Part shown: positions 1 through 6,662 of the stretch, piece by piece
Layout of the letters: the number at the start of each line of letters is the position of its first letter
Position numbering within the stretch: position 1 is the stretch's first letter
Assembly: GCA_018658685.1 (NCBI GenBank)
Contig: JABHUT010000019.1
Coordinates: 1 to 9,599 of the forward strand
Direction of reading: 5' to 3'
DNA: 9,599 nucleotides
Origin: Alphaproteobacteria bacterium
Lineage (GTDB): Bacteria; Pseudomonadota; Alphaproteobacteria; MED-G09
The notes under the pieces: generated by a model
Database searches by the model: none
Told to the model about the DNA's origin: nothing
What the model saw: only the letters and a program-made list of their open reading frames with translations
Position numbers and translations under genes: made by a program

Positions 1-247
1 CTATTTCTTTCGAAACTGCGCCATATTTTTCTATTAGTTTAATGTCGATATTTAATAAATCAGATTTTGATTCATTTGAATAAGTTATATAACCCCGGTC
101 ATAGACTGCTGATGACCCTGAAATAGATGTTAATGCGGAACCAATTAATCCGCCAGTACAACTCTCTGCTGTAGATATAACTATATTGCATTCATTTGCC
201 TTAAGAATAATTTCTTTAGATAATCTTTTTATATCTCTAAGTGTCAT
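1..247 (-). CDS. cinA: CinA C-terminal domain protein (nicotinamide-nucleotide amidase), 5' part only
   Basis: Only the first 82 codons are inside the window; the gene runs off at base 1. I translated it by hand from ATG at 247-245. The protein shows the family signature TAESCTGG at about residues 26-33, then a GSS element, DRGYITYSN and YGAVSKE, all in the order seen in stand-alone CinA C-terminal (PncC/YgaD-type) proteins of about 160 residues. There is no N-terminal molybdopterin-binding-like CinA domain, so this is the short form. The family deamidates nicotinamide mononucleotide to nicotinic acid mononucleotide, recycling NMN released by DNA ligase and other NAD-consuming reactions in the cytoplasm. 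Its start overlaps the pgpA stop by one base (TAATG), so it is probably translationally coupled as the third gene of the ispDF-pgpA-cinA run. Identification is strong; the C-terminal half cannot be judged. Confidence 0.93.
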   Translation of the reverse strand, partial: MTLRDIKRLSKEIILKANECNIVISTAESCTGGLIGSALTSISGSSAVYDRGYITYSNESKSDLLNIDIKLIEKYGAVSKEI

Positions 248-705
248 TAAATTAACCCGTATGCGTTTAAAGAAATTATGATAATAGCGGTTACTACTCC
301 AGCTAAAATATCATCTCCTATAACACCAATATAACCTTTAATTCTATCTATCTTATTTATAGGAAAAGGTTTGCTAATATCAAGAATTCTAAATATCACA
401 AAAGCTAATAATAATGATGATATTGTAAATGGAATAAATGCTATAGCAATCCATTGTCCTAAAACTTCATCAATAACCACTTCTTGTGGGTCATTGTTTT
501 TCGACGATTTTAGGTACTCATCTGTTGCAAATATGCCTATTAAGGTAAGCATAAAAAAACAAGCAAGAAATATACTATGGTTGAAAGAATAAATAATAAA
601 TATTCCCAAAAAAAGTCCTGCTAAAGAGCCTATCGTTCCTGGAAAATACTTTATATTCCCAAGCCCTCCAAATGTCACTATTAGGGAGATGATATTACTT
701 TTCAT
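247..705 (-). CDS. pgpA: Phosphatidylglycerophosphatase A
   Basis: A 152-residue inner-membrane protein, slightly shorter than E. coli PgpA (about 170). It removes the phosphate from phosphatidylglycerophosphate to give phosphatidylglycerol. Family motifs are present in order: a glycine-rich start followed by PGTIGSL (residues 22-28), DPQEVVIDE (72-80), FRILDISKPFPI (105-116) and GDDILAG (130-136). The acidic residues of these motifs are those thought to hold the magnesium and catalyse hydrolysis. Hydrophobic stretches around 28-60, 83-105 and 132-148 fit a multi-pass membrane protein. The ATG start at 705 lies 11 bases inside the end of ispDF, and the next gene, cinA, overlaps the stop by one base, so all three are probably one transcript. 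Nothing looks degraded. Identification rests on motif recognition and gene order. Confidence 0.93.
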   Translation of the reverse strand: MKSNIISLIVTFGGLGNIKYFPGTIGSLAGLFLGIFIIYSFNHSIFLACFFMLTLIGIFATDEYLKSSKNNDPQEVVIDEVLGQWIAIAFIPFTISSLLLAFVIFRILDISKPFPINKIDRIKGYIGVIGDDILAGVVTAIIIISLNAYGLI

Positions 706-1870
706 ATTCCAGAACCTCTATTGATACTATTGCCTGAGCGGCAATACCATTTTTACTGTTAATGAAACCTTGGTCTTCAGTTGAAGTTGCCTTCAGGCAT
801 ACTTTATCGATATCAATATTCAATAGGGATGATATTTTCTTTAAAATTTTTCCCCTTAAAGGTTTAATTTTTGGGTAATCACATATTAAGTTTAAATCTA
901 AATTTATAATAGATCCATTTCTTTTTTTCATTATATCTAAACTCTTTTTTAAAAAATAAATAGAATTCTTGTTCTTAAATAATTTACTCTCTGGTGGGAA
1001 ATGCAATCCTAGGTCCCCGGAGTTAAAGGCTCCAAAAATTGAGTCAGTTATAGCATGGAGCAGAACATCGCCATCAGAGTTAGCAAGTAATCCATATTTT
1101 GATTTAAATTTTAAGCCTCCAAGCGTAATCTGATTACCTTTAGTAAACTCATGAATATCAAATCCAATTCCAACGAGATTATTTTTTTTTCCTGATATAA
1201 TTTGACCAAACATTTGAATATCGTCTGTATTTGTAATTTTGAAATTTGCTTTAGAGCCCGAAATTAATTTTACCTTTATTTTTTTTTCTAATGCCAAAGA
1301 GATATCATCTGTAAACTTTTCTTTTGATTCTTTATGAAGAGAGATAATTTCCTTAAGTTGAAACCCTTGAGGGGTTTGAACAGAAACGATTTTATCTCTA
1401 TCCTCACTTATAAGTTGGTTTTTTTTTGCTAATTTTTTTAATGTGTCATCACTTTTTATAACAGGACATACAGCCTGGTAATTATCTAGATTCTTGATAC
1501 ATAACTTAATTAGCTTTTTAGAAACAAAAGGTCTTGCTGCATCATGTATTATTACTTTTTGGTTCTTTTTCTTGCCAAACTCTTTATCGATATTTTTCAA
1601 GCCTTTAAATGATGATTCTTGTCTCGTTTTTCCTCCAATAACACTTTTTCGAAGTTTTTTTATATTTTTGCTATTTTCTCTAAATTTAGGAGCATCACCC
1701 TTTGCTATAACAACAGTTATAGTTTTTATCTCATCAATTTTATCTAAAGACATAAGAAGATAGTTGAGAGGTGATATATTATTTACCTTTTGATATTGCT
1801 TCGATTCAGGGTATTTCACTGATCTTACTCTCTCGCCTCTACCGGCGGCCAATACTAAACAATGCGTCAT
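695..1870 (-). CDS. ispDF: Bifunctional IspD/IspF (MEP cytidylyltransferase / MECDP synthase)
   Basis: A 391-residue fusion of two MEP-pathway enzymes, the arrangement usual in Alphaproteobacteria. IspD half (about 1-229): nucleotide loop LAAGRGERV with R14, K24 in the ESKQY segment, IHDAARP (108-114), TPQGF (166-170), TDD (187-189) and K211. It transfers CMP to methylerythritol phosphate. IspF half (about 232-391): metal ligands D238 and H240 (DIH) and H272, SDGDV (265-269), GDLG (285-288) and ATSTE (361-365). It cyclises CDP-methylerythritol phosphate to the cyclodiphosphate. Odd points: the normally invariant His before SDxD is N264, and the Arg and Glu of the usual GRxEG motif are S372 and N374. 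Start: ATG at 1870-1868 is preceded by AGGA at 1880-1877 with a 6-base gap and begins exactly at the IspD core (MTHCLVLAAG). A GTG six codons upstream is in frame but less likely. It is first gene of the minus-strand run. Confidence 0.95.
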   Translation of the reverse strand: MTHCLVLAAGRGERVRSVKYPESKQYQKVNNISPLNYLLMSLDKIDEIKTITVVIAKGDAPKFRENSKNIKKLRKSVIGGKTRQESSFKGLKNIDKEFGKKKNQKVIIHDAARPFVSKKLIKLCIKNLDNYQAVCPVIKSDDTLKKLAKKNQLISEDRDKIVSVQTPQGFQLKEIISLHKESKEKFTDDISLALEKKIKVKLISGSKANFKITNTDDIQMFGQIISGKKNNLVGIGFDIHEFTKGNQITLGGLKFKSKYGLLANSDGDVLLHAITDSIFGAFNSGDLGLHFPPESKLFKNKNSIYFLKKSLDIMKKRNGSIINLDLNLICDYPKIKPLRGKILKKISSLLNIDIDKVCLKATSTEDQGFINSKNGIAAQAIVSIEVLEYEK

Positions 1871-1876
1871 ATTTGT

Positions 1877-1880
1877 TCCT
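1877..1880 (-). promoter_or_regulatory. Ribosome binding site choosing the ispDF start
   Basis: The minus strand reads AGGA, then six bases, then ATG at 1870. This favours the ATG over the in-frame GTG at 1888, which sits upstream of the site and would add six residues in front of the conserved IspD nucleotide loop. Confidence 0.6.
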
Positions 1881-1904
1881 AGTAACACTATTTTAAAAGA
1901 TATA

Positions 1905-1933
1905 TTGCCTAATTAATAGGCATATAATATAAT
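1905..1933 (+). promoter_or_regulatory. Predicted sigma70-type promoter of ntrBC
   Basis: TTGCCT at 1905-1910 (-35, four of six consensus bases) and a perfect TATAAT at 1928-1933 (-10) are separated by 17 bases, the optimal distance. A second TATAAT at 1923-1928 is only 12 bases from this -35, so the downstream copy is the better choice. Transcription would begin near 1940, giving a leader of about 15 bases before the ntrB ATG at 1955. That leader contains no Shine-Dalgarno sequence. Seen directly in the sequence; promoter activity is inferred. Confidence 0.6.
1906..1922. promoter_or_regulatory. 17-bp palindrome, candidate NtrC operator
   Basis: TGCCTA-ATTAA-TAGGCA is a perfect 6-bp inverted repeat with a 5-base centre. 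The known enterobacterial NtrC site is TGCACC-N5-GGTGCA, so both length (17) and outer bases (TGC-N11-GCA) agree, while the inner three bases of each arm differ. The palindrome overlaps the -35 and fills most of the spacer of the ntrB promoter. It would therefore fit a repressing site for autoregulation. A lone half-site-like TGCAC lies at 1934-1938. Binding by NtrC is an inference; another dimeric regulator is possible. Confidence 0.5.
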
Positions 1934-1940
1934 TGCACAA
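1913..1940 (-). promoter_or_regulatory. Possible divergent promoter for ispDF-pgpA-cinA
   Basis: On the minus strand TTGTGC (1940-1935) is followed after 16 bases by TATTAA (1918-1913). This is a moderate match to a sigma70-type promoter and gives a leader of about 35 bases before the ispDF ATG. Its -10 falls inside the palindrome at 1906-1922, so the two divergent promoters would overlap and share that site. In such AT-rich sequence chance matches are common, hence the low confidence. Confidence 0.3.
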
Positions 1941-1954
1941 AAAATAGTCATAAA

Positions 1955-3052
1955 ATGAAACAAAATAAAGATACAATTGATCAAATAATGAATTCAATGA
2001 CTTTTCCAGTCATTATTATAGACCTGGAAAATAAAATTTCCATTATTAATATTGCTGGTGAGAACTTTCTTAGATCAAGTTCTAAAATGATTGCAGGAAA
2101 TAAAATTGAAAACTATCTACCTTTTTCATCCCCTTTGTTGGACTTAATTAGTAAATGTAAAAAAGAGGGGATAGGCTTTAATGAGTATGGCCTAGATTTA
2201 AGTAATCCAAGAATAGGAATAAAAAAAGATATAGATGTTCAAGTTACCTCATTACCTGATGATAACGTAATGATAATTTTTATTGATAATAGTTTTGAAA
2301 GAAATTTTCTTGCAACAAGAAGCTCTAATAATAGTGGCGATACATTATCTTATTTTGCATCAATGCTTGCTCATGAAGTTAAAAATCCTTTGGCAGGAAT
2401 AAGAGGTGCTGCTCAATTGATAGAGAGGCAATACCCTCAACTAAATAATAAATTAACAGTATTGATATGTAATGAGGTTGATAGAATAAAAAGGCTTATT
2501 GAGAATATTGAAATTTTTGATACCCCTAACTCATTTGATTTGCAGCCTTTGAATATTCATACAGTTTTAAGGCATACATCTGATGTTTTAAAAAACTCAC
2601 AAGATCTTAATTTTGAAATTAAAGAATACTTTGATCCATCCATTCCTAATATTTTAGGAAACAGAGACCAGCTCATCCAACTTTTTTTAAATCTAATGAC
2701 AAACTCATGCGATGCAATAAAAGAAAAAAATAAAAAAAATAAACCTATTGCGGGGGTTATCAGCTTGTTTACTTCATATAAGCATGGGCCAATTATTAAG
2801 GAAAAATCTTCAGGTGAAAGAATAAATCTCCCCATAGAAATAAGAGTTAGTGATAATGGTTCTGGAATAAGAGAGGTTTATAAGAATAATATTTTTGAAC
2901 CATATGTATCTTCAAAAAAATCTTCAAAAGGAGGCCTCGGCTTGGCGATGGTAAAGAAAATAATTGATGATCATGATGGTCTTATTAGTTTCGACTCAAG
3001 CCCTGACGGAACAACTTTTTTAATAAATCTTGCTAACGAGGTTTCAGCATGA
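1955..3052 (+). CDS. ntrB: Nitrogen regulation sensor histidine kinase NtrB
   Basis: A 365-residue soluble two-component kinase (E. coli NtrB has about 349), with no membrane segment, as expected for the PII-controlled cytoplasmic sensor. Order of parts: PAS domain (about 10-115, starting FPVIIIDLENKISIIN), HisKA with the phosphorylation site at H140 in AHEVKNPLAGIRGAAQ, then the GHKL ATPase with N-box asparagines N246 and N250 (NLMTNSCDAI), G1 box SDNGSGI (299-305), FEPYVSS (314-320) and G2 box GGLGLAMV (326-333). The LAHEVKNPLAGIRGAAQ sequence is typical of NtrB rather than NtrY. A Lys/Asn-rich loop at 255-263 is probably lineage-specific. It should phosphorylate NtrC under nitrogen limitation and dephosphorylate it when PII signals excess. 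Start: first ATG of the frame, with no Shine-Dalgarno in front. The stop overlaps the ntrC start (ATGA), so the pair is coupled. Confidence 0.94.
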   Translation: MKQNKDTIDQIMNSMTFPVIIIDLENKISIINIAGENFLRSSSKMIAGNKIENYLPFSSPLLDLISKCKKEGIGFNEYGLDLSNPRIGIKKDIDVQVTSLPDDNVMIIFIDNSFERNFLATRSSNNSGDTLSYFASMLAHEVKNPLAGIRGAAQLIERQYPQLNNKLTVLICNEVDRIKRLIENIEIFDTPNSFDLQPLNIHTVLRHTSDVLKNSQDLNFEIKEYFDPSIPNILGNRDQLIQLFLNLMTNSCDAIKEKNKKNKPIAGVISLFTSYKHGPIIKEKSSGERINLPIEIRVSDNGSGIREVYKNNIFEPYVSSKKSSKGGLGLAMVKKIIDDHDGLISFDSSPDGTTFLINLANEVSA

Positions 3053-4479
3053 GTAAGAAAATAATTTTATTAGCTGAGGATGATGACTCAATTGAACTTG
3101 TGACAAATGACTTTCTCTCTAGTGAAGGTTATGAGGTTCGCTCAGCTAAAACCCTCAAGTCTTTATGGAGTTTAATAGAAAAAGGGGGTGGGGATGTCTT
3201 AATTACCGACGTTATGTTTCCTGATGGTGAATCATTTGATCTTATCCCTCAAATAAAAGAACTAAGGCCCGATCTACCAATAATTATCGTAAGTGCAAGA
3301 AATAATCTCCAGACCGCTATTTCCTCCGTTGAGAAAGGGGCGTTTGAGTACTTGCCAAAGCCTTTTGATTTAAATGATTTAAATAATTTAGTTAACAAAG
3401 CTTTGCTAATTAAACCTAAAATTAATACAAAATCTTTAATTAGAAAAAAAAGTAAAGATCTAATTATTGGAAGCTCTAAAGCAATGCAAGAGATGTATAG
3501 GGTTATAGGTCGACTGTCTCAAAACGACTTAACAGTAATGATTTACGGGGAGAGTGGAACCGGGAAAGAATTAGTATCAAAAGCACTTCATATCTTTGGA
3601 AAAAGGTCAGACCATCCATTTGTTGCGGTTAATATGGCCGCTATCCCAAGTGAACTAATTGAAAGTGAATTATTTGGTCATGAGAAGGGATCTTTTACAG
3701 GCGCTTATCAAAAGAGCGATGGAAAATTTAAGCAGGCAGAAAAGGGCACATTATTTCTTGATGAGATTGGTGATATGCCTATTGATGCACAGACTAGATT
3801 ATTAAGGGTTCTTCAAGAGGGTGAATTTACAAGCGTTGGCGGTAAAGAAAAAATTAAAACAGATGTAAGAATAGTTGCGGCAACAAACAAAGATTTAAAA
3901 TCTTTAATAAAACTAGGTTTATTTAGGGAGGATCTTTTTTATAGACTAAATGTTGTTCCAATATACTCACCACCTCTTAGAGATAGAATTGAAGATATTC
4001 CAGAGCTAGCAGAGCATTTCTTGAGTAACGCTGATAAATCCGGCCTACCAATAAAGAAAATAAATAATACTGCTATTAATTGTTTAATGAATTATTCATG
4101 GCCAGGTAATGTTAGAGAGTTAGAAAATTTCTTGCTTAGAGTCTGTGCTTTATATTCTGAAGATATTTTGTCAGAAGAGATTATTAATTTCGAATTAAGA
4201 CAAACTAAATTAGATAATGATAATGTTGATAAAGAAGATTTATCAAGTATCATCGATTCTTATTTTTCTAATAATTTGAATAAATTATTGAAAGATAATA
4301 ATAAAAATATTCACTCAGATATTGTTTCAGAAGTTGAGAAGTCAATTATCCAAAATGTTATGATTATTACAAAAGGAAACCAACTTAAGGCTTCAGAAAT
4401 ACTTGGTTTAAATAGAAATACTCTTAGAAAAAAAATCGGTGACTTAAATATTAATATACAGTTTAATAAGGATAATTAA
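3049..4479 (+). CDS. ntrC: Nitrogen regulation response regulator NtrC (sigma54 activator)
   Basis: A 476-residue protein with all three NtrC parts. The receiver (about 1-122) has an acidic pocket E10/D11/D12, phospho-acceptor D54 in LITDVMFPDG, S82 and K104 in YLPKPFD. The AAA+ sigma54-interaction domain (about 139-370) has Walker A GESGTGKE (167-174), the sigma54-contact loop GSFTGA (214-219; usual form GAFTGA), Walker B TLFLDEIGD (234-242), the arginine-finger region FREDLFYRLNV and sensor II WPGNVRELEN (351-360). A Fis-type helix-turn-helix ends the protein (about 443-465; NQLKASEILGLNRNTLRKKI). It should bind enhancer sites as a phosphorylated oligomer and open sigma54 promoters of nitrogen-assimilation genes. 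The ATG overlaps the ntrB stop; GAGG at 3038-3041 sits 7 bases upstream as ribosome binding site. NtrYX, often next in Alphaproteobacteria, does not follow. Confidence 0.95.
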   Translation: MSKKIILLAEDDDSIELVTNDFLSSEGYEVRSAKTLKSLWSLIEKGGGDVLITDVMFPDGESFDLIPQIKELRPDLPIIIVSARNNLQTAISSVEKGAFEYLPKPFDLNDLNNLVNKALLIKPKINTKSLIRKKSKDLIIGSSKAMQEMYRVIGRLSQNDLTVMIYGESGTGKELVSKALHIFGKRSDHPFVAVNMAAIPSELIESELFGHEKGSFTGAYQKSDGKFKQAEKGTLFLDEIGDMPIDAQTRLLRVLQEGEFTSVGGKEKIKTDVRIVAATNKDLKSLIKLGLFREDLFYRLNVVPIYSPPLRDRIEDIPELAEHFLSNADKSGLPIKKINNTAINCLMNYSWPGNVRELENFLLRVCALYSEDILSEEIINFELRQTKLDNDNVDKEDLSSIIDSYFSNNLNKLLKDNNKNIHSDIVSEVEKSIIQNVMIITKGNQLKASEILGLNRNTLRKKIGDLNINIQFNKDN

Positions 4480-4499
4480 TTTTATTGGAAGTTGTTAAT

Positions 4500-5588
4500 A
4501 TGAAAAATGGACCATTATCAGGCGTTAAAGTTATTGAATTTGCAGGAATAGGACCAGGTCCATTCTGTGGAATGTTACTATCGGATATGGGCGCTGATGT
4601 TCTAAGAATCGATAGAGATGAAAAAAAGGTATCAAAACATGTTATAGAGGGAAGGGGCAAGAGATCTATTATGCTAAACCTTAAAGATCCTGATGATATT
4701 GAAACTTGTCTTGATTTAATTGAAAGGGCTGACATTCTTCAAGAGGGTTTTAGGCCTGGTGTTATGGAGAGATTAGGCTTAAGTCCGGATGAGTGTTTTA
4801 AGAGAAATAAAGCATTGGTTTATGGGAGAATGACGGGATGGGGCCAATATGGATCACTTTCTCAAGCCTCAGGGCATGATATTAATTATATTGCCTTGAC
4901 TGGTGCTTTACACTCAATAGGAAGGAAGAATGAGAAACCAGTTCCACCATTAAATTTAGTAGGTGATTTTGGAGGCGGTGCTCTATATCTGGCGATGGGT
5001 ATGATAGCTGCGCTTTATGAAGCTAAAAACTCAGGCGAGGGTCAAATTGTTGATTGTGCAATGACTGATGGTTCGGCCTCTTTAATGACTATGTTTTATG
5101 GATTTTCTAGTTCAGGTATATGGAAAGAAAAGCGGGGAGATAACCTTTTAGATTCTGGTGCTCACTTTTATGACGTTTACGAAACTAAGGATAAAAAATA
5201 CATTTCTATAGGCTCTATTGAACCTCAATTTTATTCACTTTTATTGGACAAGCTTGAAATAAACAATGAGGCTTTTTTAGATCAAATGAACAAAGGTTTG
5301 TGGGATGAGTTAAAGGGCGAACTTATTAAAAAATTTAAATCAAAAACTCGAAATGAATGGTCTGATATTATGGAGGGAACTGATATTTGTTTTGCTCCAG
5401 TTTTATCAATGTCTGAGGCACCTAGCCATCCCCATAATAAAGAAAGACAAACATTTATTGAAAAGAATGGTGTTGTTCAGCCTAATGTGGCCCCTAGATT
5501 TTCAAAAACTCCATCTAAAATTCAAGGACCATCTCCAAGTAATGGAGAGCATAATGAGGAAATCTTAAAAGATTGGGGAGTAAAATAA
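4500..5588 (+). CDS. amacr: Alpha-methylacyl-CoA racemase (CaiB/BaiF family III CoA-transferase fold)
   Basis: A 362-residue cytoplasmic protein of the CaiB/BaiF fold, close to the usual 360-380 residues of AMACR/MCR. These racemases interconvert (2R)- and (2S)-2-methylacyl-CoA esters so that branched chains such as pristanoyl-CoA or sterol side chains can enter beta-oxidation. Diagnostic segments are GPGPFCGMLLSDMGADV, EGFRPGVMERLG, GHDINY, NLVGDFGGG, NLLDSGAHFYD and SIEPQFY. With the chosen start, the catalytic residues fall at H126, D156 and E241, the same numbers as I recall for Mycobacterium MCR, and these separate racemases from CoA-transferases, which use a catalytic Asp in a different position. 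Start: ATG at 4500, with GGAAG at 4487-4491 eight bases upstream; an in-frame TTG at 4485 overlaps that site and is less likely. It lies 20 bases after ntrC and could be co-transcribed. The natural substrate cannot be read from sequence. Confidence 0.88.
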   Translation: MKNGPLSGVKVIEFAGIGPGPFCGMLLSDMGADVLRIDRDEKKVSKHVIEGRGKRSIMLNLKDPDDIETCLDLIERADILQEGFRPGVMERLGLSPDECFKRNKALVYGRMTGWGQYGSLSQASGHDINYIALTGALHSIGRKNEKPVPPLNLVGDFGGGALYLAMGMIAALYEAKNSGEGQIVDCAMTDGSASLMTMFYGFSSSGIWKEKRGDNLLDSGAHFYDVYETKDKKYISIGSIEPQFYSLLLDKLEINNEAFLDQMNKGLWDELKGELIKKFKSKTRNEWSDIMEGTDICFAPVLSMSEAPSHPHNKERQTFIEKNGVVQPNVAPRFSKTPSKIQGPSPSNGEHNEEILKDWGVK

Positions 5589-5592
5589 GAAA

Positions 5593-6312
5593 TCAATCTC
5601 CTTTTTTTCTATAAAAGATTGTTCTAAGCCATTTAAGGATACTATTATCTTTTAGGTCTTCTTTTATAAGAAATTTCATTAAATTTTTATAATCCTTGTT
5701 TAAAAATAAATCTTCTCTTGTCCGCATTGGCTTATTAGTATCAATTTCTCCAATTTTTTTTGCAGGGTTACCTCCAAAAATTGAATTATCTGGAACATCT
5801 GATACTACTATTGATCCCATTCCTATAATTGAATTTTTTCCAATTTTTACTCCTTTGGCAATTTTTGAACCTTCACCTAACCAAGCATTTTCAGAAATAT
5901 AGACCTCGCTACTTAGTCCTGGCGTTGAAATTCTATCATAAACTTCGTGCCAGTCTGAGTCAGAAATATAAACATTGCTAGCTATCATTACATTTGATTC
6001 GATAACAATTTTTTTTGATGAAAGTATCTTTACTCCTGGAGAAATTAAGACATTATTTCCAATATATATTTCACCATCACAATCATTTCGATTCCAAGCG
6101 CACAATTGGGTAATTGTATTTTTTGATGTTCTTATATGAACATTATTTCCTAACGAAATCTTACTACCGTAGATATCAATATTCCAAGGTTTATTAATAT
6201 CCAAACCTTTTCCAGCACTTTGAAGTTGAGGTATGATAAATTTTTTAGTCCAAAAAGAATAAAATCTCTCTACAAGCAATCGGATATAAAAAGGTCTATT
6301 GTCTTTTTGCAA
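5593..6312 (-). CDS. Left-handed beta-helix (hexapeptide repeat) acyltransferase
   Basis: A 239-residue protein of the WbbJ/LacA-type O-acetyltransferase family. Residues about 46-190 are imperfect hexapeptide repeats ([LIV]-G-x-x-x-x), for example ISLGNNVHI, IYIGNNVLI, IVIESNVMI, VYISENAWLGEGS, IAKGVKIGKNSIIGMGS. The family ending IFGGNPAKKIG (178-188) is present. SDSDWHEVYD (117-126) holds the likely catalytic H122. Such proteins form trimers and move an acetyl or other acyl group from CoA to a sugar or similar acceptor, often in surface polysaccharide synthesis; the acceptor is unknown here. Start: the frame has no ATG between the upstream stop at 6330-6328 and residue 109, and only TTG at 6312, ATT at 6315 or TTG at codon 12 are available, so a TTG start is chosen. 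No clear ribosome binding site is seen. It follows hspQ by 5 bases and is probably coupled to it. It converges on the racemase gene with a 4-base gap. Confidence 0.82.
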   Translation of the reverse strand: MQKDNRPFYIRLLVERFYSFWTKKFIIPQLQSAGKGLDINKPWNIDIYGSKISLGNNVHIRTSKNTITQLCAWNRNDCDGEIYIGNNVLISPGVKILSSKKIVIESNVMIASNVYISDSDWHEVYDRISTPGLSSEVYISENAWLGEGSKIAKGVKIGKNSIIGMGSIVVSDVPDNSIFGGNPAKKIGEIDTNKPMRTREDLFLNKDYKNLMKFLIKEDLKDNSILKWLRTIFYRKKGD

Positions 6313-6317
6313 AATAG

Positions 6318-6644
6318 TTAATGCATTTTAGCTTCTGATATTTGATAAGAGCCATTTTTAAATTCACTGAACATCTCGTCTACTTGGGGGTGGCGAACTG
6401 GATCTTTATTAATGTCATCTAATAGATTTTGTTCTGATACATATGCAACATACTCAGTTACATCATTTTCAGCCAAAAGATGATAGAAAGGTTGATCTTT
6501 TTTAGGACGCATTTCCTCTGGTATTGAAAGCCACCACTCATCTGTGTTATTGAATGTTGGATCAACATCAAAAATCACACCTCGAAATGAAAGAAATTTA
6601 TGTTTAACAATTTCACCTATTTTGAATTTTGCATCGCGTTCCAT
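6318..6644 (-). CDS. hspQ: Heat shock protein HspQ
   Basis: A 108-residue protein of the HspQ/YccV family (about 105 in E. coli). Highly conserved segments are in place: FKIGEIVKHK near the N-terminus, RGVIFDVDP (21-29), DQPFYHLLAEND (50-61), YVAYVSEQNL (65-74) and RHPQV (84-88). In enterobacteria HspQ was found as a heat-induced protein affecting DnaA turnover, binds hemimethylated DNA, and acts as a specificity factor for the Lon protease; the same cytoplasmic proteolysis role is inferred here. Start: ATG at 6644 is preferred over the in-frame ATG at 6656, because the GGAG of the latter codon region lies six bases before 6644 and the 6644 product has the family's usual length. Upstream is a perfect inverted repeat (6663-6687). 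Downstream, the acyltransferase begins 5 bases after the stop. Confidence 0.94.
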   Translation of the reverse strand: MERDAKFKIGEIVKHKFLSFRGVIFDVDPTFNNTDEWWLSIPEEMRPKKDQPFYHLLAENDVTEYVAYVSEQNLLDDINKDPVRHPQVDEMFSEFKNGSYQISEAKMH

Positions 6645-6650
6645 TTTAAT

Positions 6651-6654
6651 CTCC
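6651..6654 (-). promoter_or_regulatory. Ribosome binding site choosing the hspQ start
   Basis: The minus strand reads GGAG-ATTAAA-ATG, placing a good Shine-Dalgarno six bases before ATG 6644. The upstream in-frame ATG at 6656 overlaps this GGAG and has no comparable site, so it is probably not used. Confidence 0.65.
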
Positions 6655-6662
6655 ATATTTTA

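Noticed and set aside
1923..1928. First of two overlapping TATAAT hexamers as the ntrB -10.
   Set aside because: It is only 12 bases from TTGCCT; the second copy at 1928-1933 gives the optimal 17-base spacing.
1934..1950. Second NtrC-type site starting TGCAC just downstream of the palindrome.
   Set aside because: The left half matches but the right half (TAGTCA) does not form an inverted repeat; at most a lone half-site.
3688..3705. NtrC sigma54-contact loop is GSFTGA rather than GAFTGA.
   Set aside because: Ala-to-Ser at this place occurs naturally in sigma54 activators and the key Phe, Thr and Gly are kept, so it is not evidence for lost sigma54 contact.
5571..5608. Possible terminator between the convergent racemase and acyltransferase genes (GGGGAG ... 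CTCCTTTTTTT).
   Set aside because: The stem is only four Watson-Crick pairs plus two G-U pairs with a loop above 15 bases; it lies over coding ends and the T-run is expected in this AT-rich DNA. Not good enough to call.
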